Source: an uncultured Succinivibrionaceae bacterium (GTDB lineage: Bacteria > Pseudomonadota > Gammaproteobacteria > Enterobacterales > Succinivibrionaceae). From it: a stretch of DNA of 64,000 nucleotides. The stretch covers positions 3,464 to 67,463 of the forward strand of contig UQCV01000004.1 of the NCBI GenBank assembly GCA_900539665.1, written 5' to 3'. A program made the translations under genes and the position numbers. Shown here piece by piece: positions 9,847 through 17,137 of the stretch. The notes below the pieces were generated by a model, which was not told the DNA's origin, searched no databases, and worked only from the letters and a program-made list of their open reading frames with translations. Position 1 is the first letter of the stretch. The number at the start of each line of letters is the position of its first letter.

Positions 9847-10527
9847 CTAACGGCGGGCTGAAAGGCGTGCTTGTTTTTCCCACAAAGCCTCTTCTTCTTC
9901 GTGGACTTTCTTACGCTTTTCAGAAAGTTCAACTAATCGCCCTTCATCATCATCTTCTTCTAACACAAATTCCCCACCTTGAGCTTTAGGATAAAGAGCC
10001 GCAGCGCATTCTTCGAATGCGTAGCACACGCCAATCGCAACATGTTCATAGATCAACATGAAATCACGTTCTGAATTTTCCCCTTCCGGAATGTCTTCAT
10101 CAATGCCTGCGATATCCATAATATCTCGTAGCATTTCTTGCAAATCGTTACTTAATTTTGAATGCACCTTTTGTTTGCAAGAAAAACCAGTCACAAAAGA
10201 ATGAGCAAATTCAGCTAAAGCATGGGCTCTATCTCTTATCGGGGTATCATCATCGGGAATTAAAATATCAGCCTTATCATTTTCCACAATATCAGTTACA
10301 ACATCAGTTGCGATTTGCTTAATCCAAGCCACTGCGCTTCCTGGCAATGGTTCACCATCATTCATAAGCTGTACTGCATACTCTAAAAAAGCCGGATCTT
10401 CCGCTTTTATCCCAGAGGCAATCATACCAACAACAAGACCATAGACATCAGATACAGATGCATAAAGACCTGCTTCTTTTAAAATAGACTCGCCTTCAAG
10501 GTATTTGTTTTCGTTACTAACTGCCAT
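9847..10527 (-). CDS. UPF0149 (YgfB/YecA-type) family protein
   Basis: 226 aa, somewhat longer than E. coli YgfB (about 192 aa). The pattern fits UPF0149: a helical N-terminus with SDVYGLVVGMI (YgfB has PAEMHGLISGMI), then LIPDDDTPIRDRAHALAEFAHSFVTGF (YgfB: [27 protein letters not shown]), then an acidic segment and EHVAIGVCYAF. After the family domain there is an acidic EEDDDEG patch and a charged, probably coiled, C-terminal tail. The family is alpha-helical and cytoplasmic; in Pseudomonas aeruginosa YgfB has been linked to transcriptional control of a peptidoglycan amidase, but no role can be assigned here. In E. coli the gene precedes pepP-ubiH; here it stands alone. The start has AAGGA 8 bases upstream. 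Confidence 0.8.
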   Translation of the reverse strand: MAVSNENKYLEGESILKEAGLYASVSDVYGLVVGMIASGIKAEDPAFLEYAVQLMNDGEPLPGSAVAWIKQIATDVVTDIVENDKADILIPDDDTPIRDRAHALAEFAHSFVTGFSCKQKVHSKLSNDLQEMLRDIMDIAGIDEDIPEGENSERDFMLIYEHVAIGVCYAFEECAAALYPKAQGGEFVLEEDDDEGRLVELSEKRKKVHEEEEALWEKQARLSARR

Positions 10528-10708
10528 AACGTATTCCTTAAATGATTAAACTCTAATAGACAATAAAAACAAAGTGAACTAGATCTTATGCATCTCGACA
10601 ATTCCAACCTAAATTAGGAGGAAGGCTCTCACCTAATCAAACCTAAAATCAGTCCCTTCAATTTTAAGCAGGATTTAAAAAAAATTTCAAACAAAAAATA
10701 CTTGCTTG

Positions 10709-10724
10709 TTGATAAATTTATCAA
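10709..10724. repeat. Perfect 16-bp palindrome
   Basis: TTGATAAATTTATCAA is a perfect inverted repeat about 180 bp upstream of the UPF0149 start. The FNR half-sites are there but 6 rather than 4 bases separate them, so it is not a standard FNR box. It may be an operator for another factor. Confidence 0.35.
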
Positions 10725-10846
10725 GATATAGCCTACCAATTTTCTTTAATAACCAAAACTCTATTAAATAGATTTAAACTCAAAACACCTTGCCTTAGCT
10801 TTAAAAATAACTGCTTAAATTTTACTCATCTTTACTTTGTAAAACT

Positions 10847-10862
10847 CGTGATCCATATCATG
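10847..10862. promoter_or_regulatory. Possible CRP-type site
   Basis: CGTGATCCATATCATG keeps most of the CRP dyad. It lies between the UPF0149 gene and the small RNA candidate and could serve either. Confidence 0.35.
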
Positions 10863-10889
10863 TAGGATTCAATGCGTATTGCATGTTTG

Positions 10890-10926
10890 TTTGCATTTTG
10901 CAAATATTATTCTTAATTTGCAAATT
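10890..10926. promoter_or_regulatory. Two TTTGCAAAT palindromes, possible enhancer
   Basis: ATTTTGCAAAT (10895-10905) and the perfect palindrome AATTTGCAAATT (10915-10926) have centres 20 bp apart, about two helical turns. They lie about 250 bp upstream of the sigma-54 promoter at 11147, a usual distance for a sigma-54 activator. That link is inference only. Confidence 0.3.
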
Positions 10927-11146
10927 AAACAAACTTTCCGAAATTAGTTTTCCCTTTAAAATTTTTAACACTTTTTATTTTATTTAAAAAACTCACTCCC
11001 CAAAACTCAATCAAAACCAAACTTTTTAGATTATCATCTTGTTTAATACCGTTTTTGCAGTATTTAATTCTTTGTTTTGCACGTTTTGGATTATTTATCC
11101 CGTTTTAACTTTTAGGTAAATAATTTTTAATAAAAATAATTCAAAA

Positions 11147-11163
11147 TTGGCACGGCTTTTGCT
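11147..11163 (+). promoter_or_regulatory. Sigma-54 (RpoN) promoter for a small RNA
   Basis: TTGGCACGGCTTTTGCT matches the sigma-54 consensus TGGCAC-N5-TTGCW at every defined base, with GG (-24) and GC (-12) at the correct spacing. Transcription should begin near 11174. No open reading frame follows before the terminator at 11221. Confidence 0.8.
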
Positions 11164-11173
11164 ACCATAATTG

Positions 11174-11254
11174 CGTAATCAGTTTATCCCGTGCTCTTTC
11201 ATAGTAATATGAAAGATTTTGGACTTCAAAGTTTCTTTGAAGTCCTTCTTTTTT
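11174..11254 (+). ncRNA. Candidate sigma-54-dependent small RNA of about 80 nt
   Basis: Between the sigma-54 promoter and a very strong intrinsic terminator there is room only for a transcript of about 80 nt. It has a short unpaired 5' part, a perfect 8-bp hairpin (CTTTCATA at 11196-11203, loop GTAA, TATGAAAG), then an 11-bp perfect terminator stem (GGACTTCAAAG at 11221-11231 with CTTTGAAGTCC at 11235-11245) and a TTCTTTTTT tail. Such a layout fits an Hfq-type small RNA. GlmY/GlmZ of enterobacteria and CrcZ of Pseudomonas are known sigma-54-driven small RNAs, but I see no clear sequence likeness to them. It could instead be an untranslated leader attenuated before suhB, but suhB has its own promoter. 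Confidence 0.65.
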
Positions 11255-11383
11255 CTGAATCTCATTTTTAATCCTTTTTATTTTTCCCTTTCTTTACTAT
11301 TACTTCCTACCGTTATTCGTAAAGCTTAACCAAAAGTTTTGCGCATAAATTACAAAAATTTGAAGCTGCGCAAATTTTTGTTG

Positions 11384-11392
11384 TGATATAAT
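11384..11392 (+). promoter_or_regulatory. Predicted suhB promoter (extended -10)
   Basis: TGATATAAT is an extended -10 element (TG-N-TATAAT), with TATAAT at 11387-11392. No good -35 is seen at the usual distance, which extended -10 promoters can tolerate. Transcription would start near 11399, just before the structured leader. Confidence 0.55.
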
Positions 11393-11403
11393 TGCGCCAT
11401 ATT

Positions 11404-11486
11404 CTGCTACGTTAGCAGAGTGGTGCCTTATCCTATAGCTCTCAACTTTACGTTGAAGTACGGATTTTTGTGTACACCAAGGCACC
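11404..11486 (+). promoter_or_regulatory. Structured 5' leader of suhB
   Basis: The leader can fold into a hairpin CTGCTA/TAGCAG (11404-11418), then a closed domain in which GGTGCCTT (11422-11429) pairs perfectly with AAGGCACC (11479-11486) and encloses a hairpin TCAAC/GTTGA (11442-11456). The closing stem ends 38 bases before the suhB start codon. SuhB of E. coli is known to control its own translation, so a regulatory RNA here is plausible, but the fold is only hand-drawn. Confidence 0.5.
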
Positions 11487-11524
11487 TGAATGTTCTTTAA
11501 CCCAAACAGAAAATCAGGATTACT

Positions 11525-12349
11525 ATGCATCCAATGCTCACTATTGCAGTTCGTGCTGCCCGCGTTGCCGGAAATGTTATTTCATTAAATTTTGACGATT
11601 CAACCAACGTTTCAGTTCAGGAAAAGTCTAAGAACGATTTGGTTACCAACGTTGATCGCGAATGTGAAAAACTCATCTGCGAAACCATCCTTAAGTCTTA
11701 TCCTGATCACTGTGTTCGCGGTGAAGAATTTGGTATTGTTGGCAATACCGATTCTGATTTCGAATGGATCATCGACCCGCTCGATGGTACCACCAACTTC
11801 TTCAAAGGTATTCCACACGTTGCTGTTTCTATCGGTTTACGCATCAAAGGCGTAACTACCGTAGGTGTTGTATTTGACCCAATTAGAAACGAACTCTTTA
11901 CTGCTGCTCGCGGTGAAGGTGCTCAGCTTAACGGCAGACGTATCCGTGTTGGTGAAGCTCATAGCCTTGATGGCGCAATCATTGCTACCTCTTTCCCTCA
12001 TAGAAAGAGAGGCTTCATGGAAGACTACAAAAAGATTTTATTCCGCATTTTCAACAAGTGTGCAGACATCCGTCGCGCAGGCACCGCAAGCCTTGACCTC
12101 GCTTATGTAGCAGCTGGCCGTCTTGAAGGTTACTTTGAACTTTGCCTCTACCCATGGGATTTTTGCGCTGGTGAACTTTTAGTTCGTGAAGCTGGCGGGA
12201 TTGTAACCGACTTTGCTGGTGGCACTGACTACTACCAAAGTGGCAACATCGTGTGCGGCAACCCAGCTGTTCTTAAGTCATTGATTCGTGAAATCAACGC
12301 TGAACCACTTTCACAAGCCATCATCAGCCACAAGTGCCTCACCAAGTAA
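11525..12349 (+). CDS. suhB: Inositol-1-monophosphatase family protein SuhB
   Basis: 274 aa, against 267 in E. coli. Family motifs for the Mg-dependent phosphatase are intact: the metal ligand Glu in RGEEFG (about residue 67), IDPLDGTTNF (about 83-92) and the C-terminal WDFCAGE (WD..AG). In E. coli SuhB hydrolyses inositol-1-phosphate in vitro, but its important role is as a Nus factor that binds NusA and NusG in rRNA antitermination. Synteny does not distinguish these roles, though nusA is also in this window. The start has an AGGA ribosome site five bases upstream. It is the only gene in its unit, between a structured leader and a bidirectional terminator. Confidence 0.93.
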   Translation: MHPMLTIAVRAARVAGNVISLNFDDSTNVSVQEKSKNDLVTNVDRECEKLICETILKSYPDHCVRGEEFGIVGNTDSDFEWIIDPLDGTTNFFKGIPHVAVSIGLRIKGVTTVGVVFDPIRNELFTAARGEGAQLNGRRIRVGEAHSLDGAIIATSFPHRKRGFMEDYKKILFRIFNKCADIRRAGTASLDLAYVAAGRLEGYFELCLYPWDFCAGELLVREAGGIVTDFAGGTDYYQSGNIVCGNPAVLKSLIREINAEPLSQAIISHKCLTK

Positions 12350-12396
12350 GCCAATTGCTTTGTAGGCCTTGTTTTACTCAAGGCTTCTAAAAAACT

Positions 12397-12437
12397 AAAA
12401 AAGAAAGACCATATTAAACTATGGTCCTTCTTTTTTG
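12397..12437. terminator. Bidirectional terminator between suhB and ybjD
   Basis: GACCATA (12407-12413) pairs with TATGGTC (12420-12426), with CTTCTTTTTT after it on the plus strand and a T-rich tail on the minus strand (complement of AAAAAAGAAA). It can end suhB and, about 90 bp after its stop, the minus-strand OLD gene. Confidence 0.8.
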
Positions 12438-12527
12438 TTGGGAAAGCTTTTTAAGTTTATTAAAAAGGATTTTTAAGCCATTTCATGTTATGAGCGAAAA
12501 ATTTTAGAACGACTTAGCTATCCACAC

Positions 12528-14306
12528 CTACCAGTTATAACTTGAACTAGCCTCTTCTACTATACCCTTTAAAACATCGGCAATCACTTTTGGAATAATC
12601 TTAGGACCTCTGTGACTTGCATAATCAGCCACCGCAACCGCCATCCCAGGCTTAGTCCTTCTCTTTAAAGCGCGTTCAATGATTTTAGAGGGACCAATCC
12701 CTTCGGCATTACCATACCCAGATTCTGCCCGATAAACATTTTCAAAACCATTTTCGTAAAGATAATGCTCAATATCGACCGCCGGAAGCATGGTAACCTT
12801 ATCAGGATTATCGCCAGCAGGTCCTGAAGTAGTGTATTTTTGCCCAGCCAAGTCACCGTCTGCAAGTAAACGCCAACAAAGTCCTAGCTGCTGTGCTAAC
12901 TTAATCAATGCCCCAGAACCACATTGAGCATATTCAACTAAACGGATCCCTGTGGCTAATAAATTAAGCCCCATAATATTAGCGAATTCATTTAACAGCC
13001 AAATTTCTGTTTCCCCTTCCACAAAAATCCAGCCCCTTGCATAAAGTGACATCGGGCGATTTATCCGAATATGAAAGGCAATCTTACGTAATTCATCACT
13101 AGAAAACTTCTTTTCATCAATGCAGTAACAACGAGTTTCAAACGGCATGGAATACATGCGTCTGATATCACTTAAATTTACGGTCGAAAGAATATCACCT
13201 GAGTTTGTGGTGATAATTTGCTGCATTGGCAACATCGACACGACATTCCAAAACCCAAACAATTCCACTGGATGTAGACGGCTATCGATATCTTCAAAAA
13301 TTACAATCGGATGAGCGTGAATCTGTAAGCGTCGCCCTTGGCTTGCACTTAAAAGTGCTCCGGCAATCAACGCTAAAATAAAACCAGCTTTTTTCTTATC
13401 TGCTAGGCTCACTAAGTTTTGTAACGAAGCTAATGAACCATTAGGAATAGGACGAGACACTATGTCATGGAGCGATCTATTTTGCGGTTTTAGATATTTT
13501 ACCTGTCCCCCTGAGGTAACTTGGAAGTAATGTTCTACTAATTGACGCATCGAATCGATGGCACGGTCTATAAATTCCGGCGCTAAGTCCGCCCCTTCGC
13601 CTTTCATGACATTACGAAATAATCTTTTTAAAACGCCAGCCAACTTTTCAAAATTATTGCGCCCATTTTTGCCCCCAAAACGACGCTTATCTTCTTCTAA
13701 GTCTAGACCAAGAGGAGGATTCATACGTTTTTCAGTTCGTACAATATCAGGTTCTGTAAAACCAGAGGTACGGCTATCACGCAACCTAAAAAGCGGGTTT
13801 AAAAGTAGCAGCATGCGCACCTGTAAGCTAGCATCCCCATCCATTAGACTTCCGGTTCTACTTCTAAACCCATGTATCGTTTGCACGGTACCGTCTTCTA
13901 AAAGATACCCTCGCACACAGTAAAAAATGCGGGTATACATATCTGAACATTGTTGCCAATATGGCTGTAGACGCCTGGAGTTTGAATTACTTAAAGCCGA
14001 ACCAAAGGTTCTTTCCCTAAAGGTAAAAACCATAACTATGCTTTTCACCACATGGTCAGGATCCCCTTCTTGGTATCTATAAACCGGACCTTCACGATCT
14101 TCAAGACTACCAGGAATTACGGTACGAAAATCTGCCGTTTTAAACTGGTACGGATGATCTCCACCCCCAAAAACGCTTAACAATGCTCGTAGGAGAGAAC
14201 TTTTACCCCATGCATTTTCCCCGATAAGAACCGTACGATCCGTAAAATTAACGGCAAGTTTGGCTAGACCTCTGAATCCTGAAATCTCAGCTCTTTCTAA
14301 GATCAT
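12528..14306 (-). CDS. ybjD: YbjD-like OLD-family ATPase/TOPRIM nuclease
   Basis: 592 aa. The N-terminal MILERAEISGFRGL and the Walker A segment LIGENAWGKSSLLRALL closely resemble E. coli YbjD. A later VIFEDIDSRLHPVELF segment is the Walker B and D-loop, TTNSGDIL follows, and the C-terminal TOPRIM domain has FVEGETE and LLADGDLAGQKY. OLD-family proteins combine an ABC-type ATPase with a metal-dependent TOPRIM nuclease; YbjD's cellular role is not settled. I chose the ATG at 14306, because E. coli YbjD begins at the same point and GGAGG lies five bases upstream; the frame extends nine codons further without a ribosome site. It is a single gene next to an accessory patch, but its wide conservation in gammaproteobacteria suggests it is core. 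Confidence 0.88.
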   Translation of the reverse strand: MILERAEISGFRGLAKLAVNFTDRTVLIGENAWGKSSLLRALLSVFGGGDHPYQFKTADFRTVIPGSLEDREGPVYRYQEGDPDHVVKSIVMVFTFRERTFGSALSNSNSRRLQPYWQQCSDMYTRIFYCVRGYLLEDGTVQTIHGFRSRTGSLMDGDASLQVRMLLLLNPLFRLRDSRTSGFTEPDIVRTEKRMNPPLGLDLEEDKRRFGGKNGRNNFEKLAGVLKRLFRNVMKGEGADLAPEFIDRAIDSMRQLVEHYFQVTSGGQVKYLKPQNRSLHDIVSRPIPNGSLASLQNLVSLADKKKAGFILALIAGALLSASQGRRLQIHAHPIVIFEDIDSRLHPVELFGFWNVVSMLPMQQIITTNSGDILSTVNLSDIRRMYSMPFETRCYCIDEKKFSSDELRKIAFHIRINRPMSLYARGWIFVEGETEIWLLNEFANIMGLNLLATGIRLVEYAQCGSGALIKLAQQLGLCWRLLADGDLAGQKYTTSGPAGDNPDKVTMLPAVDIEHYLYENGFENVYRAESGYGNAEGIGPSKIIERALKRRTKPGMAVAVADYASHRGPKIIPKVIADVLKGIVEEASSSYNW

Positions 14307-14694
14307 ACGCGCCTCCGTTGACAAAAGGGTCAATGAATCGTTCCTAAAGAAAATCGTAGACCAATTTATGTTTTACATACTTAGCTAAAGTTCTAACCAC
14401 TAAGGTCACTAGAACCACTAAACAACGAAAAGCACGAAGCCTAGTACTAGTAATATATACCTTAAATTGAGGCCTTAAATTAAGCTTATGTTTTGGTCGA
14501 GCCGTAAGCCCTTGTGGTCACCGTTTGCTAAACGTCTTAACGTCTTCTCCCAAAACTCCAAAGGCTTTATATCAAAGCCTCTAAGTGTTTTAACTAGGAA
14601 CCTAGTTAAAATATTATATCGGGGCCTTATGGTGAAAACAGTTAAGTTGAGGCAAAATTTTGTGACATTCCTTGATTAAAAAGTGACCTATCAC

Positions 14695-15005
14695 GTGAAC
14701 TACTCACCACCTAAAGAGGTGGGAGCTTCGTAATTACTCATTAGAGTAATTCTAAAGAAGTTTGATAGCTATGCTATCCTTATTCTTACAGGTGTGTCCA
14801 CTTCACCTCTACTGTATAGGACTTCTAAGTCCACTACATTACTTTTTCTTAGTATATTTAATGCTCCATTTACATCTGCATTAAGTATATAACCTTTTGA
14901 AGTTTGATAGAGCTTCAGCATCATATCATATATTTAAGCTCAAAAGAAGTAAGAGCAAAAAAACCAATTCATCTCCCACCTAAAGAGGAAGGAGTATTCT
15001 TGGAG
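14695..15005 (-). mobile_element. Internally deleted IS200/IS605-type element with both end hairpins
   Basis: The right end (14695-14800) carries three hairpins: CCACCT-AAAG-AGGTGG (14707-14722), AATTACTC/GAGTAATT (14732-14751) and GATAGC/GCTATC (14764-14778). Next, on the minus strand, comes the last 54 codons of a tnpB gene. The other end (14973-15002) is an imperfect palindrome with CCAA..CTCC..CCT / AGG..GGAG..TTGG. No tnpA is present. The right-end 106 bp recur at 46371-46476 with one mismatch. In living TnpB systems the guide (omega) RNA comes from this tnpB 3' end and right end. Confidence 0.75.
14769..14933 (-). pseudogene. tnpB: C-terminal fragment of TnpB (IS605 OrfB)
   Basis: The minus-strand frame reads ...LYQTSKGYILNADVNGALNI... 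and ends with a TAG at 14771-14769. The DVNGALNI motif is the third RuvC motif (D-x-N-x-A/S) typical of the TnpB C-terminus. The frame is closed upstream by a TAA at 14936-14934 and the rest of the gene is missing, so only 54 codons survive. The stop codon overlaps the first right-end hairpin, as is usual for tnpB. Confidence 0.8.
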
Positions 15006-15267
15006 ATTTTAGATAAAAAATGTATCTAAATGAAATTTTTCGGACCAAGGACATAATAATTTCGCAACAGCACATCCTTTTGAAGACTGACTATTAATTC
15101 AAGGCTTCCTTAATGCACCGAAACAGCAGTCAAATGTATGTCTGTCAATTCCTAGTGGATTTTTGGTTTTATCAGTTATAGCTTATTAATTTACAATTTA
15201 ACCTTTAAATTTCAGCCGTAGATGTGATATGCTATGGTCAGCTTCGAGAAATGGAGGTACAAAATTT

Positions 15268-16482
15268 ATGATTAAGCGCACAATGTATATGAACCGCATC
15301 CGTCCCTTCATCGGCTCGGATTTGATAAAGGTTATGACCGGTATTCGCCGTTGCGGGAAGTCGGTTATGTTGGAGCTGATTAAGCAGGAACTCACTGAGT
15401 CCGGTGTCAGCCCAGCTCAGTTTATCTCCATCAATTTTGAGGATATGAGCTATTCCCATCTGCAAACCGCTAAGGCTCTGAATGACGAGATCGTTAAGAA
15501 AGCTGCCGACATTGAAGGTAAAGCATATCTGTTCTTCGACGAGATTCAGGAGGTCAAGGACTGGGAAAAGTGCATAAACTCGCTGCGCGTCTCTTTGGAT
15601 TGCGACATTTATATCACCGGATCAAATGCAAAGCTGCTGTCAGGTGAGCTTGCAACTTATCTGGGAGGACGCTATGTTGAGTTTGTGATTTATCCTTTCT
15701 CCTTTGCAGAATTTTTGGAGCTGTACCACCTGACTGCTCCGGATGCGCCTATCCGGAAGTGTTTTCAGCAATATCTCCTGTCAGGCGGTATGCCATATCT
15801 CGCCAATATCCGATATGCAGATGCACCTTCTAAGCAGTACCTCCGCGATCTTTTCAACTCTGTTCAGCTAAAGGACATCGTGAAACGAAACAAAATCAGA
15901 GATGTGGATTTACTTGAGCGCATTATCACCTATGTAGTGGCGAATGTGGGCAACACCTTCTCCGCAACATCTCTTGCTAAGTTTCTCAAAAGTGAGCAAC
16001 GTACCGTAGCACCGGAGACAATTCTGAACTACATCAAGTACTGCTGCGACGCTTATCTGTTCTATCAGGTGAAGCGTGAGGACTTGCAGGGAAAACTGAT
16101 TCTTGCATCTAACGAGAAATACTACATTGCAGATCACGGAATCCGAGAAGCTGTCTATGGCGGCAACACACGAGACCTCAACCAGATCCTTGAAAATATC
16201 GTCTATCTGGAACTGCTGCGCAGAGGCTATACGGTCACTGTTGGACGGACAGGAGATAAGGAGATTGACTTCGTATGTGACAATCGCGGTGAGAAGCTGT
16301 ATGTTCAGGTTGCTTATCTGCTTGCTTCAGAAGAAACGATTGCCCGTGAGTTCGGAGCGTATGACCGCATCCGGGATAACTTCCCCAAATATGTCGTTTC
16401 TCTTGATGAATTTGATATGAGTCGAAACGGTATCAAACACCGAAACATCCGCGATTTCCTCTTGATGGAGGAATGGAACTAA
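15268..16482 (+). CDS. AAA ATPase with DUF4143 domain, probably acquired horizontally
   Basis: 404 aa. The N-terminal AAA_14 domain has Walker A GIRRCGKSVML and Walker B AYLFFDEIQEV, followed by sensor-like ITGSNAKLLSGEL and GRYVEFVIYPFSF. The C-terminal DUF4143 part has a QLKDIVKRNKIRD segment and ends with a nuclease-like core, GDKEIDFVCD...YVQVAY (D-x-D/E-x-K-like, with Gln in place of Lys). Such proteins are common in Clostridia and Bacteroidetes; their role is poorly known. The start at 15268 follows GGAGG; an upstream ATG at 15229 has no ribosome site. Base composition is clearly more GC-rich than the neighbours, with codons such as CTG, CGC and GAG. It lies between two mobile-element relics, which fits recent transfer. 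Confidence 0.85.
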   Translation: MIKRTMYMNRIRPFIGSDLIKVMTGIRRCGKSVMLELIKQELTESGVSPAQFISINFEDMSYSHLQTAKALNDEIVKKAADIEGKAYLFFDEIQEVKDWEKCINSLRVSLDCDIYITGSNAKLLSGELATYLGGRYVEFVIYPFSFAEFLELYHLTAPDAPIRKCFQQYLLSGGMPYLANIRYADAPSKQYLRDLFNSVQLKDIVKRNKIRDVDLLERIITYVVANVGNTFSATSLAKFLKSEQRTVAPETILNYIKYCCDAYLFYQVKREDLQGKLILASNEKYYIADHGIREAVYGGNTRDLNQILENIVYLELLRRGYTVTVGRTGDKEIDFVCDNRGEKLYVQVAYLLASEETIAREFGAYDRIRDNFPKYVVSLDEFDMSRNGIKHRNIRDFLLMEEWN

Positions 16483-16531
16483 AGAGTTTGCCCGTCACAG
16501 TTTTGAAGGCGGTGACGAGCATCATTGTTAT

Positions 16532-16738
16532 CCCTTGGTCTTACAATAATTGCAACAAATGAATTACATAACTTTAACCACGTTTTAGGTTGCAATTATG
16601 AAAAATATCTACACTTATGAATACAAAATTAACCTTGTGAAATCCTTCCTTAAATCGCAGTATGCTACAGCTCAATGAGCTTGAAAAAGAAATAATTGAG
16701 CAAAAAAGGACTTCTCGAAAAAGATCTGTTCAAAACAA
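16532..16738 (+). mobile_element. Relic of an IS3-like element: end plus start of transposase OrfA
   Basis: An ATG at 16598 opens 26 codons beginning MKNIYTYEYKINLVKSF and stops at 16678. This resembles the N-terminus of IS3-family OrfA proteins (Y-x-F-K-x-x-V/L-V-K...). A short frame after the stop, LEKEIIEQKRTSRK, resembles the charged end of OrfA. Positions 16532-16655 match the reverse complement of 46242-46365 with about 7 mismatches in 124 bp. The exact family is uncertain. Confidence 0.6.
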
Positions 16739-16935
16739 ATGAGCTAAATCAGATCTTTTAAGTGGACTGGTACAGACGCACCAAACTTTAGGTTCAGCCA
16801 AATGTCACAAAATAAATTTCACCATATGCCTAGTGACTCATTTTTTTCATAGCATCATGTATAATAGAACCATGTTTTCTTCAAATGTTTGGACCAAGAG
16901 CCACGACACATAGCCAACTAGGTTAGTTGACACCG

Positions 16936-17106
16936 ATGTTAATGTACATGTAACAATGTTAATCTACATGTAGTTGCCACAAATAGTTGCCACAAACGGA
17001 TGCTAAAACCTACTTTAGTCTTTAGGCATTAAATTTTAAATACGCCGCTCCTATTTCCCCAAACTAGCATTACCATTAAAAGAAGTGCGTTACCATTAGA
17101 AGAAGT
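16936..17106 (+). repeat. Three pairs of short direct repeats upstream of lonH
   Basis: ATGTTAATGTACATGTA at 16936 and ATGTTAATCTACATGTA at 16956 are 20 bp apart. TAGTTGCCACAAA is repeated exactly in tandem at 16971-16983 and 16984-16996. TTACCATTAAAAGAAGT at 17070 and TTACCATTAGAAGAAGT at 17090 are again 20 bp apart. The rest of 16739-17137 shows no gene. The 20-bp phasing could suit a DNA-binding protein array controlling lonH. Confidence 0.5.
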
Positions 17107-17137
17107 ATAGATATTAAAATCGGATCAAGGATTATAA

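Noticed and set aside
10709..10724. FNR box near the UPF0149 gene
   Set aside because: Half-sites are right but the spacer is 6 bases, not 4.
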